Source: Rhyzopertha dominica (lineage: Eukaryota > Arthropoda > Insecta > Coleoptera > Bostrichidae). From it: a DNA stretch of 64,000 nucleotides. The stretch spans positions 2,604,001 through 2,668,000 of the forward strand of contig QCXZ01000053.1 in assembly GCA_025024175.1 (NCBI GenBank), in the 5' to 3' direction. Both the position numbers and the translations under genes were made by a program. Shown here one piece after another: positions 43,276 to 54,640 of this stretch (the stretch's first letter is position 1; each line of letters starts with the position of its first letter). The notes beneath the pieces are model-generated. The model saw nothing but the letters and a program-made list of their open reading frames with translations, was not told where the DNA came from and did no database searches.

Positions 43276-43925
43276 GCATGACTTTCGTGTATGATTTACC
43301 CTTTATTACATTATTAATATTTATGTATTATTTAGTACGATTAAGTTCTGCAATACAATTTGACACTACTTACCCAAGTATCTTGAACTAAAATTTAAAA
43401 AAAAATGTTAAAATCCTAAAAATTAAAGATCAAATATATTTCTTAGCCTTTGCATGATTAAGACTTCCCAACGCCTTGGAAGGTACAAAATTTATATTTA
43501 TATTTTTAAGGTATCGGTATTAAAACGACCATCTACGCGACAAGTAACTCCTGGAGTTTGAGTCTTAGTGGGTCCAAATCTGCCTTCCTAGAAATACTCC
43601 TTTTTTTTTTGTTGCCATCCATTTTATATTTAAGACGGTATTTTTGTTTAAATTGTATATGTTTGTGACTGTTCTTGTGCTATGAGCCTCTATCAGTTTA
43701 GAAATTTTTCTATAACATGCGTTTTTTGTACCTCTAGTAAAGGTTAAAAATCACAGGTGATTATTAATTTTGATAATTTGGACTATTTTCACATTGTAAT
43801 TGGTCATATTTCACGATGATCGAGCTTTTAACGAGGTTTTATTCCTATTAGAAGTACTGTGCATCACATATTTATAATTTATTAGTGAACAAATAACGCA
43901 TACTGCCTTTTTCAGTTAATTGATC
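43276..43925. other. AT-rich 3' flank of the Runt gene, nothing recognised
   Basis: No motif or frame of interest was found. Confidence 0.4.
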
Positions 43926-43928
43926 CAA

Positions 43929-44265
43929 ATGCATGACAAAAAACTAAATATTCGATAAAAGTAATAGCGCTCGATAAATATCAAAGACGCTCGATAAATG
44001 TAATGAATGTTCGGTATAAATTTCACATGCATGTCAAAACAATAAATATTAGTTAAATACAATAGACACTCGATGAATGTAACGAATGTGCAGTAATAAA
44101 TTTAAATGTTTCCTGAATTATTAAAAATATTTATTAAATAAATAATAGAAGTTCGATTAATTTAAGTAATGCTCAGTACCAGTTTCGAATGCTTCCTCAA
44201 TTCGTAAATTTCCGATAAAATATAATAAATGCTCGGTAAACGTTAAATGGAAAATTGATGGTGAA
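43929..44265. repeat. degenerate tandem repeat of about 80-100 bp, four units
   Basis: Units begin ATGCATGACAAAA (43929), ATGCATGTCAAAA (44027), ATGTTTCCTGAATT (44106) and ATGCTTCCTCAATT (44189). Each is followed by a TCGATAAA or TAAATATT-like stretch and a GAATG or GCTCAGTA element. Spacings of 98, 79 and 83 bp and strong divergence indicate an old array. Confidence 0.45.
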
Positions 44266-44739
44266 ACAATAGTTACTTGTCTTCAATAAAAATGGCCTCT
44301 CCATCAACTTTTAGGCAGTAGCTGCACAGCAACATATTTTCAATAAGAAACAGAATAAGGAATAACGTTGGGAAATAGTCGCGACTAGTGGATGTTTATT
44401 TGTGATGCGATTTAAGGCATTTCAAATTATTAAAATAAGCGAATTTGATATAATAGTGCACATGATTTATCGGAGCATTTATATTTCTTTCTAATGCTGT
44501 AAAATGCTAAACTTAATTCAATAGTGAAAGTAAATTATATTTTTATATTGCATATTTCAGTAAAAAACAGGATATTTGATATTGTGATTTTATAAAAAAT
44601 ATAAGGCGCTTTCTATTATTTTACCCTGCATTTTTTATTTTTTTTTATCGAGCATTTAGTATTTTCTTCATATGCAAACTGCATTAAATTACCGGGCGTT
44701 AATTACAACCAAATTTATTAATAAATCCGGTTCATTTAT
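44266..44739. other. AT-rich DNA, nothing recognised
   Basis: No supported features. Confidence 0.4.
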
Positions 44740-45080
44740 GACGTCTTCAAACTTTGATGGTTACTGAACAACGTAAAGTTGCCACTTCAAGGCTCGTGAG
44801 CTACCATAGTTAGCGAATCATGGTAAAGGGTGGCAGATTAAAATACTTTAATTCGCCACTGGCGCTCGTCAGTACCCCAATGTTCAATGATCGTTTAGCC
44901 GAACTAAAACAATAAATCACGGGGCATAACGGGGACCTGATCCGTCTGTGCAAAATCGATATTAGTTTTCACAAAACCCACCCCATATATAATTTCAGAA
45001 TAAAACTCCAAACACAATAGTGAGTAACAGATGTGCGGGGCGATTTTGCTTGCTGCTGGAGAGCACTGGATGGGGTTCAG
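44740..45080. promoter_or_regulatory. GC-richer island 3' of the Runt gene
   Basis: A non-coding block 1.8 kb after the Runt stop with CCAATGTTCAATGATCG and ATAAATCACGGGGC segments. It stands out from AT-rich flanks and lacks any transposon motif. Enhancer candidate by inference. Confidence 0.3.
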
Positions 45081-45755
45081 TGGCGTGTTTTTCGAGGGGG
45101 CATGAGTGACGAGGTATCGGAACTGTGAACACTACGAAAATATTTGATTTACCAAATACTTTCAGAAAAAAAAAACAGAAAGCACGAAAAAAATGGATAA
45201 ATAATTGATTTCAGGACTTGTTTAGAAAAGCTTTAGAAAAGTTTATTTTATTAAAATACTAACAGCCTGGCAGTTTACCCATAATCCTTAATAATAATAA
45301 TAATAATCCCTATATTCTATTTTTACCAATAGCGCTTATACATCAAATAAAGAGAACATGAACTAGTTATTATTATTATTATAACAAATCAGAGAGATCA
45401 TTTGCATCTACTACTCAGGTTGTTTGGAATATTATGGCATTATATAGAAACGTGTATCATACCTATTAATTAAATACCTCAAATAATAATCGATCATTTA
45501 ATAACTAACAAAAAGAATTTAGAACGCCAAGTTGTGAAAACGCTAAGAATTAGTGATTATTTGTCGTAAAAATGGTGAAACTTTACATTCAGAAAACACC
45601 CCATATGTAGGAAGAAATTTTAAAAAGTGTGGTAAACATGTATTTCAAAATTTATTATTTGCCTAACCGTGGGACAATACAACAAGTGACGTAAACAGCT
45701 ATGGATAAATTGTGTCTTCTTAGTGCATTAAAGTTACCGTGCAAGGAAAACAACA
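45081..45755. other. AT-rich DNA with AAT repeats
   Basis: Short AAT runs lie near 45290 and 45370. There is no gene. Confidence 0.45.
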
Positions 45756-45759
45756 ATCG

Positions 45760-46700
45760 AACATATGGCAGATGAAATTGAGGAAGCTTTAAAATTGAGA
45801 GATTTTGAGAACAAAGCCGCAAAAGTTCTAAAATCTAACTAAGCATGAGATACCTGCAAATCCAACTGATTGGAATAAGCAAAAACGAGTATTATAAAAA
45901 TCATTGATGAAAATGTACAAAATGCAATAAAAATATGGAAATACATCAACGAAAAGAAAGAAGTTGCAAATGAAATTCTTTATCGCAATAAAATATTTTA
46001 AGGCAGCATAGAGCAAACGAATTCAGAGAATTTAGACCATTGGACGTAAAAGCTTTTAAAGATTTGGTGGCAGAACTTAAAAACGTTGGAGACTGCAATG
46101 ATGGTGTTAGAGGAAAAATTTTAAAAGACGCAGTCGAAGTACTGGCAAACAGATTTCTGGATGTTATTAACAACTATTTGAGCGAAGATAAATTTTCTAA
46201 AGAGTGGAAATTTTCAATAATTGTTCCAATACCAAAAGTGTCACAAACAACTGACTGTACCCAGTTTAGGACAATAAACATCGTACCAGTGTATGAAAAA
46301 AATTTAGAAATGGCTGTGAGGAATAAAAAAATATCACCAGCCTATGTGTTCATGATAGTAACTGTATAATTAAAAATAATAAAGCACCTTAGATATGTCT
46401 ATAGTAACATTGAAGTTGTAAGTAAATTTAAATATTTAGATGTCATTATTGATGACAAGTTAACATTTGTTTAACAGACACACAGTATATACTCAGCAAA
46501 ATGTAAAATATCTTGTTAGAGAAATTATTAAAAATCCACACATCGAGTTCTGTGCAAGTATCTTATTGGGCCTACCGAACTATACAATAATGAATCTGCA
46601 AGTAATGCAAAATAAAGCAATGAGAGTTAGTTCAAATTGGAGTAGATATATACCAACTAAACATACGTTGTTGTGTTAATTTTTTTAAAATGTTTATCAA
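45760..46700 (+). pseudogene. non-LTR reverse transcriptase remnant
   Basis: 46040-46369 is open. It contains KELKNVGDCNDGVRGKIL-like text, then KFSKEWKFSIIVPIPKVSQT and CTQFRTINIVPVYEKNLE, RT motifs 1-2 (WKxxxxVPIPK, FRPINxxPxxEK). At 46467-46679 the text PHIEFCASILLGL and LQVMQNKAMR fits the thumb region. The catalytic motifs between them have been deleted, so it is internally truncated. Confidence 0.8.
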
Positions 46701-47019
46701 GGAATTGTTTATAATGTTTTAGTGTTTATATATAAAATAAAACATAACATGTTACCTGAGTATCTTCGTGAAAAACTAAATTATACTTTTGGTAGACAGC
46801 AATGTTTCTTAAGAAACAAAAATATATTTGATTAAGACTTTTATACAACTAACAACCGGTATAATTCTGTTTTCTTTTAAGGGTTTATGTACCTATGTAT
46901 AAAATTTGATACTGTAGCAATGTAATGTAGGTTATTACTTTTTTTGTAATAAACTATCATTGTTTAAATAATTCCATTACTATTATTATTAACGTAAAAA
47001 AGCTTCTTTTAAAAAATGA

Positions 47020-47340
47020 TGAAATTTTACCCAAATGCCCCCCACGCTCGCGCCACTGCCCGAAACGGCTCTATTTAAGCCCTCCAAGTCCGTGTTATGA
47101 TTAATGTAGGGCTGTCACCGAGTGTGTTTACCCCTAGCCCTTTCATTCGTGCACGGCTCGCTGCACAAGTATCAAAACTTTGCCCCAGGAGTCGGCAGTT
47201 TAAGGAGCGCACACCCTGGCGGGGATCAAGCCCCATCCAGATCGCGTCCATAAAATATGCTTAATTGATTATCGGTTTTTAGGTGTGCAACGGATGGTTG
47301 GGACCGCGGGATACCTAACAGGGAGTTGCGGGTTGCGAGG
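47020..47340. promoter_or_regulatory. GC-rich island with CCATAAAATATG and TTAATTGATTATCGG motifs
   Basis: A dense non-coding island 4 kb downstream of the Runt gene. Homeodomain-like cores (TTAATTGATTA near 47260) and a Caudal/AbdB-like CATAAAA lie at its end. A Penelope-like terminus follows directly at 47341. Confidence 0.35.
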
Positions 47341-47640
47341 TTAAAAAGCGGGGTCGGACTTTTTTTTTTTGATAGTCGGAACGGCGAGCGCGTTTCTCAC
47401 GATTTTTTTAAATCTATACAATCGTAAAATATCAAGGATGTCTCTGTATTGTATCCGGGTCAGATAGTCGTAGTCGTTCTTCTTCTTGCTGAGGACGTTT
47501 CGGCTACTACCGTGACAGGCGTCCTCAGTGGTGAGTTTGTGTTCGTAGACGCAGACCTCAACTGATGTGTTCACCGAGGTGTCTAGGTCCACGACCATAT
47601 ACTAGCCACTGAAGATGCCTGCCAATTTACTAAACGAAAC
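47341..47640 (-). other. probable Penelope-like element terminus
   Basis: The minus strand has ACTGAGGACGCCTGTCACGG followed by TAGTAGCCGAAACGTCCTCAG, with a CTGAGGA and a CGAAACGTC as in PLE-associated hammerhead cores. CTGAGGACG and CGTCCTCAG are also a perfect 9-bp inverted repeat. The downstream AAGAAGAAGAACGACTACG resembles PLE leader sequence as I remember it. No RT is adjacent. Confidence 0.4.
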
Positions 47641-47951
47641 GGCAGGCCAGAAAATTTTTGGTCACATTTTTTGGAACAAATTTATGTCCCGCTTTCTGCC
47701 TTTTTAAAGGAATATTCTGCAAGGTCTTGTTCGTAAATTTACTACGCATTGTAGAAAGATTCGATTTTGCTTTATTGTTTATTAGGTATTATGCTTATAT
47801 ATAATCCACATTATTATAATGAACTGTTAACATGTTCTCCTGGTGAACGTATTGTGTATTTTTTTGCCTTCAACTTCATCATTTAATAGCTTTTCAGGAA
47901 AACCTGCTTTGATTGTGTTTAAATCTTAAAGTACTTATTTACTTGTTTCAG

Positions 47952-47992
47952 ATCCAATCCAAGTGCCCATGAGCCTAATCTACATACTAAAT
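47952..47992 (+). other. possible 41-nt unassigned exon
   Basis: TTTACTTGTTTCAG precedes and GTAAGTAATC follows a 41-nt stretch that is open in one frame (PIQVPMSLIYILN). Both splice sites are strong, but no neighbouring exon can be linked, so this may be chance. Confidence 0.2.
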
Positions 47993-49140
47993 GTAAGTAA
48001 TCTTTGTTTCTTTTTGTACAATCAGAATGCCTTATACCTGTAGTTGGAATTCAAATCTGTTTGATTAGTTCTCGATCCATCAGTTATAGTGTTTCGTTAG
48101 TTGACCGTTTACAATTTTTATTACAGTTCCTAATGTAGTTCTATAATCCATTTTTCTCAAAGCGCAGATGTATTTATTGAAAAATTTAATGTAATTACCT
48201 AACATAGTTAACTAAAACTCTGATCAGTCAGATCAAATTACATATAAAAGGATGTTTGAAATTCCCACAAGATGAAAGTCAACATGATCGGTTAGCGACA
48301 ACATGTTGAGAACGACTTGGTGTAACATACAATATGTTCCCGGATTTTTATATCTGATTTTATGCCAAAATTGTAAAGAAAAAACATTTCTTTGGTTGTC
48401 TTGAAATGAGCAAATTTGTAGTTAAAACTTGATTATATTAATTTAGTAGAAAGAGAAGTTCATTTTTTCTTGACATTGGACAGCTCTGAGATAAAAGAGA
48501 AATAGAAAGTAATTTTTAGCAAGTACAACCATTATTTAATTAACGCATACAGCCTACACGTTATGTGCGCAGTCTTACTCCAAAACGAAACTCATCTAAT
48601 CTTCTTTGAAAGTCTTTAATAAAGAATAATACTATGACATTTCTTGTCCGATCTTTCAATTTTCAACATTGTTAGCCAAGTCATCCTTATGACAAAATAC
48701 TGACGAGTTTTTTTAACGAACTTGATATACTTATTTTCAAGAAATATAATATATTGGATGAATTTCTTAAATACACTAGAATTATTACAAATTTTGTGAT
48801 GAAACATGACATTTCTATCCAGAAGTAATTGACAATGAATAATAGTCATTTATTGCATATTGCATTTTATTCAGGCAAGAATAATTAGACGCGAGAGCAA
48901 AACTCGAGTGTTTAATTTTCTTAAGGGGATAAAATGCAACAGAAACACGAATGCAATATAACGTTTTATCCATAATCACATGCATTTATAGAACCAAATT
49001 CGCAGGAATTTTATCTGATTCCATCAAAAATAATTTAACATTTCACTGTCATAGCGGTTGCCACCAAAAAATCGTAGAAATTAACTAAAGAAATATCGGG
49101 AGGTGTTGAATTGATGTTATTTATTTTCGATTGTTTATCG
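47993..49140. other. AT-rich DNA, nothing recognised
   Basis: No recognised features. Confidence 0.45.
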
Positions 49141-49149
49141 ACTCCATTT

Positions 49150-49790
49150 GCAAAAATCTGTGAAGTTGGTGTGGAACGGAAGAAAGTGTTTCTGGGATAA
49201 TCCTGAAGAAAGCTGCAGAAGCAACTCTACAATTGTCGCTTACGAAGTCCAAGGAACATTAGGAAAAAATATTTTCCGAACTTAAGGAATGGAATGAAAA
49301 ATGGGGTATATCTACCACAAATAAGGAAGTACCGTTATCATATTTCTTAAATTTGAGGAAAAAGTATGCAATTTCATCCATGTGGTCGAAGTACTCAATG
49401 TTGAAGGCTGCAATAAAGGTTTATAGAAACATAGACATTGGAAAATATAGTAAGCTCACTACCTACCTGAAGAGTGGGTCGAGAGGAGACAAAGCGAAGA
49501 AAGCTGCAGATTGGAAAAAGCGCACGTGGAAGAATTTTTGCGTAGGGCTTGCAATAAAGAATATTTGATGATCAAGGTAACATCTCAGAACTTTCTTGAT
49601 ATTATAAGTAATAAATTTTGAAATATTTTAGGTTCCACTAATAATGGGAGTGTCTGGTGCCTTGAAAATCAGTAATGCAGAAGACAGGGGCGCATATCTA
49701 CCTGTTTCGATACCAAATACCAAGACATCTGCAGATTTAACAAGGACTTCGACAGGCATGCGTTCTGAAACCGTTGACAGCTACAAACTT
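49150..49790 (+). pseudogene. Crypton-like tyrosine recombinase remnant with a 55-bp intron
   Basis: SYFLNLRKKYAISSMWSKYS continues to KVYRNIDIGKYSKLTTYLK, the core-binding domain typical of insect Crypton-type recombinases. After a frameshift near 49510 comes HVEEFLRRACNKEYLMIK, then an apparent intron at 49577-49631 (AAG/GTAACA ... TTTTAG/GTTCC). The frame then resumes VPLIMGVSGALK and later LPVSIPNTKTS. The catalytic Arg position of the G-x-CRR block is changed (GALKI), so it is inactive. The last third is missing. Confidence 0.65.
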
Positions 49791-50225
49791 AATATTAATG
49801 GCAATAATTAAAATCTGATAACAGACATAATTAAATGTGATTGATTTAAGATTGTACTTTTCTTCATCTCGCTAGTGGGATAAAGTAATTTCATTATTCC
49901 ACTAGTGGATAAAGTGGTGCTTTATACGTTTCTTAAGTGTGGATAAAACTTCAATAATAAAGTAATTACGGATAAAATAACAGAGTACTAGCTTTACCAA
50001 AGACTTGCACACCTCAGAAAAGTAAAAAGCGTTTCTTATAGATGCAATTAGTTTTCACTTTGTATATGACTCTTCGTTTATTGTTTACTGGCAAGTCATG
50101 TATAAAAATATAACAAGAAATATACTAATATTGCCACTTTCAGAACGGTACAGTATTCTCTTGGATTTCATTAAAGCTAGCTTTTGAGATGCAAGTTAGT
50201 ATTAATATGTATATTCCAATAACTC
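49791..50225. other. AT-rich DNA, nothing recognised
   Basis: No supported features. Confidence 0.4.
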
Positions 50226-50229
50226 CTAA

Positions 50230-50700
50230 TTTGCATCGGAGGATGCCCTTTTCGCCTCCTTATTGACATTCCACCCGCCCCATACCACCCCCACCTACAG
50301 ACGTAAACATCCACGAGCGAAATTTAATTTTTGAGTTTCTCTCTTCACAAACGGCGGATTCCTCGCTGACTGACTGCGGTGTTTGGCTTCCACGGCGCGT
50401 CACGTTTTTTCGAGCCCGCGGAGACTACAACGCATGTGAACGCGTCGGGAATAACGTGCACGCACCCCCCTGTTTGGTGGCGCACAGGGGCACAAAGGGA
50501 TCACTGGGCCATGAAATTCGATGAAATGTGACGCGCTGCACATGTGACACTAGTACGTGAACGCTTGCATTTTCCGAAGCGAAGGTCGCCCCGATCTGTC
50601 GTAATGATTTTCGGTCCCTTGGCAGCGTGCGAGTCTGATGGCATTAATTTGGGGGTAGATATTCAAATTTGGACTAGAATTGATTGGGTTCGAATCCAAA
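50230..50700. promoter_or_regulatory. GC-rich island
   Basis: CpG- and GC-rich, without coding support. Open frames of about 60 codons lie on both strands. GGGTTCGAATCC near 50687 resembles a tRNA B box but no A box or cloverleaf is present upstream. Confidence 0.3.
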
Positions 50701-51087
50701 AAAGATGTATAGAAGACTGTACGTGTGTTGGGCAAATCGTATTGAATTAAATCATTTGCTTTGTCTTTTGTTGCTGATGCTATTTACAGTAGTTTAATCC
50801 ACTATTGTTTTTAAACTATCTATTACTTTATTTTGAATGTTGATCCCTATAAAATCAATCTGAGACTGTTTGCTTTTACTGCTTTTCTGTTTGTCAATGA
50901 GATAAAAACTTACAAACCAAATATCATCTGTAGTAGCCAATTTGTTTGTGGAAAATAAACAGTTTTCAGTTTAAGCTAAAATGTTGGTATAGGTACGTAG
51001 ATGACACTTTTGTTATTTGGCCCCACGGTATAGAAGAGTTAGGTAGGTTTCTAAATCATATGAACAGTCAAAATCCTGACATAAAAT

Positions 51088-51715
51088 TTGAATCTACAGC
51101 TCAAATACACGTGTGTGTCGATTTTGAGCTAAAATTAGTTTCCACCGAAAAATCACAAAACATCAAAGGCTAACCCCTGCGTTCTTTTTGGACCTTAAAA
51201 CTTTTGCACCTCCGATTTGTATAATTTTAAGCATATTTACTAATCTGGACCTCCTGAATTTCGGAATGGTATCCGTTTGTCGCTAGCTACAACGGTTCGA
51301 TCTAAAAGCGGAGTAAATTAGGCCGCCCGACGTCCTAGCTCATTTCTGATCAAATTTTTGGAATCTGCAGCTCAAAATACATCTGTGTGTCGATTTTGAG
51401 CTAAAATTATTTCCANCGAAAAATCGCAGAACATCAAAGGCTAACCCCAGNGTTCTTTTTAGNCCTTAAAATTTTTGCACCTCCGATTTGCATAATTTCA
51501 AGCATATATTTAGTAATCTGGACTTCCCGAATTTCGGAATGGTATCCGTTGGTCGCTAGCTACAACGGTTCGATCTGAAAGCGGAGTAAATTAGGCCCCC
51601 CGAAGTCCTAGCTCATTTCTGATCAAATTTTTGGAATCTGCAGCTCAAAATACATCTGTGTGTCGATTTTGAGCTAAAATTAGTTTCCACCTAAAAATCA
51701 CAAAACATCAAAACT
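51088..51715 (+). repeat. satellite array B, about 2.3 monomers of 272 bp
   Basis: GTGTGTCGATTTTGAGCT recurs at 51113, 51385 and 51658 (periods 272 and 273). Blocks such as AAAGGCTAACCCC, GCTACAACGGTTCG and CCTAGCTCATTTCTGA are shared with array A at 20291-20808. The monomers are close to each other but clearly diverged from array A. Unresolved bases lie at 51416, 51451 and 51463. Confidence 0.9.
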
Positions 51716-51726
51716 GTTTCAGAGCT

Positions 51727-51768
51727 ACTTCTGAGGAAGACACCGACATGTGTGTTGAAATGTCAAGT
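51727..51768 (+). ncRNA. hammerhead-ribozyme-like fold at a PLE end
   Basis: ACTT (51727-51730) and AAGT (51765-51768) make stem I. CTGAGGA (51731-51737) is an exact CUGANGA core. The segment 51738-51756 can form a short stem II with one bulged A and an 8-nt loop. GAAA (51757-51760) then TGTC completes the core. Order and spacing fit PLE hammerheads, although stem II is weak. Confidence 0.4.
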
Positions 51769-51869
51769 TCTAATAACCAACGTGGGAACCAGCCCGGAAA
51801 ACAACATGTCATTAAATCACGTTTGCATTTAGCCAAGAAAAATTGATAAACCCAGTTTATGTATATTTT

Positions 51870-52610
51870 TTTAATTTTTGTAATCGCCGAGCAAGTTGGA
51901 ATCTACTGTTCTTGAATATTTGCAGCCAGCGACATTTTCCACAAAAACTGAAATAAAATATTCATCGCGCACATGAATTTTAACAACGTTGGCGGTTTCT
52001 GTACGGCTAATAAACTGCGACGGCCCGATTTTCATCCCTTTTCGCGTTTCCACACGGATCAAAATCGCCAGCCGATCGTTCCATGCAGTTGGTGAAGCAC
52101 GACACGTGATTATATGTTGCCGGTCTTCCCCGTGAGCGTCGCCCACGTCACAGCCGACGTCCCGTGTTCGCCGGCGTCGGTTTCCGTTCGCAACGCGTCC
52201 GCCGTGTTGTACGTCAGAAGTGGGATCGGCGACGAGCAGTTCTCGCTTTTCCCACAGCGGCGCTGCTAATTAGGCCTTTGAGTCCGCGTCACAATCGGCC
52301 TAATCGCTAATCAAGTTAGCTACCTGCCCCAATCAGGGACAGCAAATATTGGCGGCTTCGCCCCCGTAATGAATCGATTTTTATTCGTTTTATTCGCGTT
52401 TTGGAGCGGCCGGTTTTTGCCCGTTGGTACTAATTTCCGTACCATCCCTGTTTTGCCGGGCTCAATCAGAGATTTAATGCACTACCGAAATCGAACGGCC
52501 CGTTTTGCTGCATTTGTTTGGCGCGTTGCGTGCGGCCACGGTCCAATTACGTGCCTGCTTGATTTCCAAAATTCAGCGGTCGGGACTGTTCTCAGGTGAA
52601 AATTGCCTAA
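51870..52610. promoter_or_regulatory. long GC-rich island without ORF support
   Basis: The strongest GC and CpG block besides the Runt 5' region. Open frames of 60-91 codons on both strands match nothing. GCTAATTAGGCC (52264) and CTAATCGCTAATCAAGTTAG (52299) are homeodomain-like clusters. Candidate regulatory module or distal promoter, by inference. Confidence 0.35.
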
Positions 52611-52730
52611 ATCGTAAATTTTGGGTTGTCAGTGATAGGGATAGAATTAATGTAATATTGATGAATATAAAAGTATTGATTACCAGAAAATATTAGAAGC
52701 TAGTGCTTCTGACGATACCAAGATTGGTCA

Positions 52731-53039
52731 CATTGAAAGTGTAGAACATTTAGAAAATAAAATACGTGATGCCTGTAGATCCATCACTCCAGATCGTTTT
52801 GGGCTCGAATTCAAGCTTGTGAAAACAGCGGAGGGCGACATTTTGTGCATTTATTACATTTGCGTTATTGAATAAACATTTTTCAAAAATAAAATTTGTT
52901 TTACAGTACAAATTTATACAGCTCTCTACGTTTTATATTTTTTAAGACGATAAACAATTATCAATGTTACCTCTGCAAATGTATTTTGGGTTTAATTTTT
53001 AATTTCGTCAGGGTCATTATCATTCGTGAACATCCTGTA
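52731..53039 (+). mobile_element. 3' end of a third mariner-like copy
   Basis: Starts inside the transposase C terminus (VEHLENKI, CRSITPDRFGLEFKLVK) and continues to the terminal repeat ATTTCGTCAGGGTCATTATC ... ACATCCTGTA. It matches the 2523-3941 and 27302-28636 copies but is inverted relative to them and lacks everything upstream. Confidence 0.8.
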
Positions 53040-53179
53040 CAGTTGAATTTCTTAAAGTAATTGTATATAGCACAGAAGAAAAAAGAAGATTGATAATTTC
53101 TTTTATATAATCCTATTTATAATTTCCAAAATTGTTGGGGGTAGGGAGTGTCAATCTGTAATATAATGTTAGAGTTTAT

Positions 53180-54640
53180 GGTATATGATTAGAACACACC
53201 CTGACTGCATGAATTTTGGTCAACCTGCAAAGACTTTACAGTGTAACCTGCCAGCCTACAAATTAGCTAGACGCTCGGTCTCGTCTACGAGAGTTTCTTG
53301 CGGCCATTTCCAAATAACTAAGACAGCTCTTTGCGGTTCGCTTGCAAATTTCGCAAACACTTCACAATTATTTGTAATCTTTTCGATATCTAAATCTACC
53401 GATGCAACGGCCATCAAAAGTACGAACTCTTTTTAAAATGTTTTGCCCAAATTTTTTTGGAATAATACGTTTAAATCCCCATATTAAACATTCATGTTCA
53501 ATAGTAGTTTTATGTTTTCTAGTGAAATATGTAACGAACTCGCCAAAAGGGCAGGTTTTTGGCCATCCGTAGTAGTTTTACGCTTAATAGCTTCAAAATT
53601 TAGAGGAATAGGATCACAATTTTGATTCAAGGCAGTAATCTTGGATCCTGACGAATACTATGGTTCATTTTGCAATGGCTAACGTAATTATTATTTGAAC
53701 ACAGATAAGATGTGATCCCATCGTTGTAATCCAATTTGCTGCAAATATAGGAATTTCTCTTTTTGGACTAACAATTGATAAAAGCGGTTTGAGATCTGTG
53801 CAAAGTAAAAACTTCCTTCCATACAAAAACTCAAGGATTTTTTATATTATAGCGCAAGCCTCTTTTTCAACCTGACTATATTTTACTTCAAATAACCGTT
53901 ATGTGAAAACAGCTTTACTGGATGATCAGGATTAAAATGTGTCAAGATGTCAAAGTATTTTCAACTTTCTTAAAACTATTCCTGAGCAAATAATATAGTG
54001 GTTGTAAAATTGTAGAAGCATGAGGTACAAATTTGCAATAATAGCGTTTAATTCTGCGACAATAGTAGGCATTGCCTTAATCTTTTGTGTGTGGAAATTG
54101 TAACTAGTTTTCTCGAACTTTCTGTCAATAATACCCTTTGATAAGCATCAGACAGGTTAATTTTGGAAAATTTATCTCCCCACGCAACTGTGAAAAGAGA
54201 TATTCAATTTCCTGCACTATCTTAGGCGTCAATGCAAATGCGACAGGTCCAGCTTTACAAAAATTAGCATTTTTTCCGCCTTTCACATTTAAATAAATTT
54301 TACATTTATTGATTGTAACCTGAGAATCGTCAAATAGTACACTGTAGCTCTCCAAATAATATGGCAATATTAATCGAAGAAATCACATTTTTTAAGTGCT
54401 GCAGTTTATCTATACCTAAATTTAGCATCGCTAAGCCATTCTCTCCAATCAAGGGTCCCCCATTCCAAATAATATAAACTTTTAGCTTAAACAAATTGCT
54501 TTCGTACTTAACATTTAAAAATTCCAAAGGTTTTAAGCTTACACCTACATAATCCTTAAGAGAAAGATGGTTAGGATACAACTCGTATATGGAACAAACC
54601 CTAAAGAAAATGGGGTATTATTGTTACGACTTTTGCAGTA
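53180..54640 (-). pseudogene. Ty3/gypsy-type pol remnant
   Basis: On the minus strand, protease-RT linker text comes first (GPLIGENGLAMLNLGI near 54460). The RT N-terminus (NANFCKAGPVAFALTPKIVQ near 54270) and the RNase H block (RKFLLCTDLKPLLSI near 53805) follow. An integrase zinc-finger region is at 53200-53430 (IEKITNNCEVFAKF, then VIWKWPQETLV). This is the Ty3/gypsy order RT-RNase H-IN. The protein is broken by many stops and no LTRs were recognised. Confidence 0.7.

Larger units (their letters stand above)
50946..51840 (+). mobile_element. Penelope-like element remnant interrupted by satellite monomers
   Basis: CWYRYVDDTFVIWPHGIEEL continues to GRFLNHMNSQNPDIKFES, with the YVDD catalytic motif of a Penelope-like RT and its following helix intact. 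The match stops at 51088, where satellite monomers begin (to 51715). After them, 51716-51840 carries a hammerhead-like fold and looks like the element's end. The missing linker and endonuclease, with satellite in their place, suggest a recombination or insertion at this breakpoint. Confidence 0.75.

Noticed and set aside
50640..50720. Possible tRNA (GGGTTCGAATCC B-box-like motif)
   Set aside because: No A box and no cloverleaf stems upstream at the right distance.
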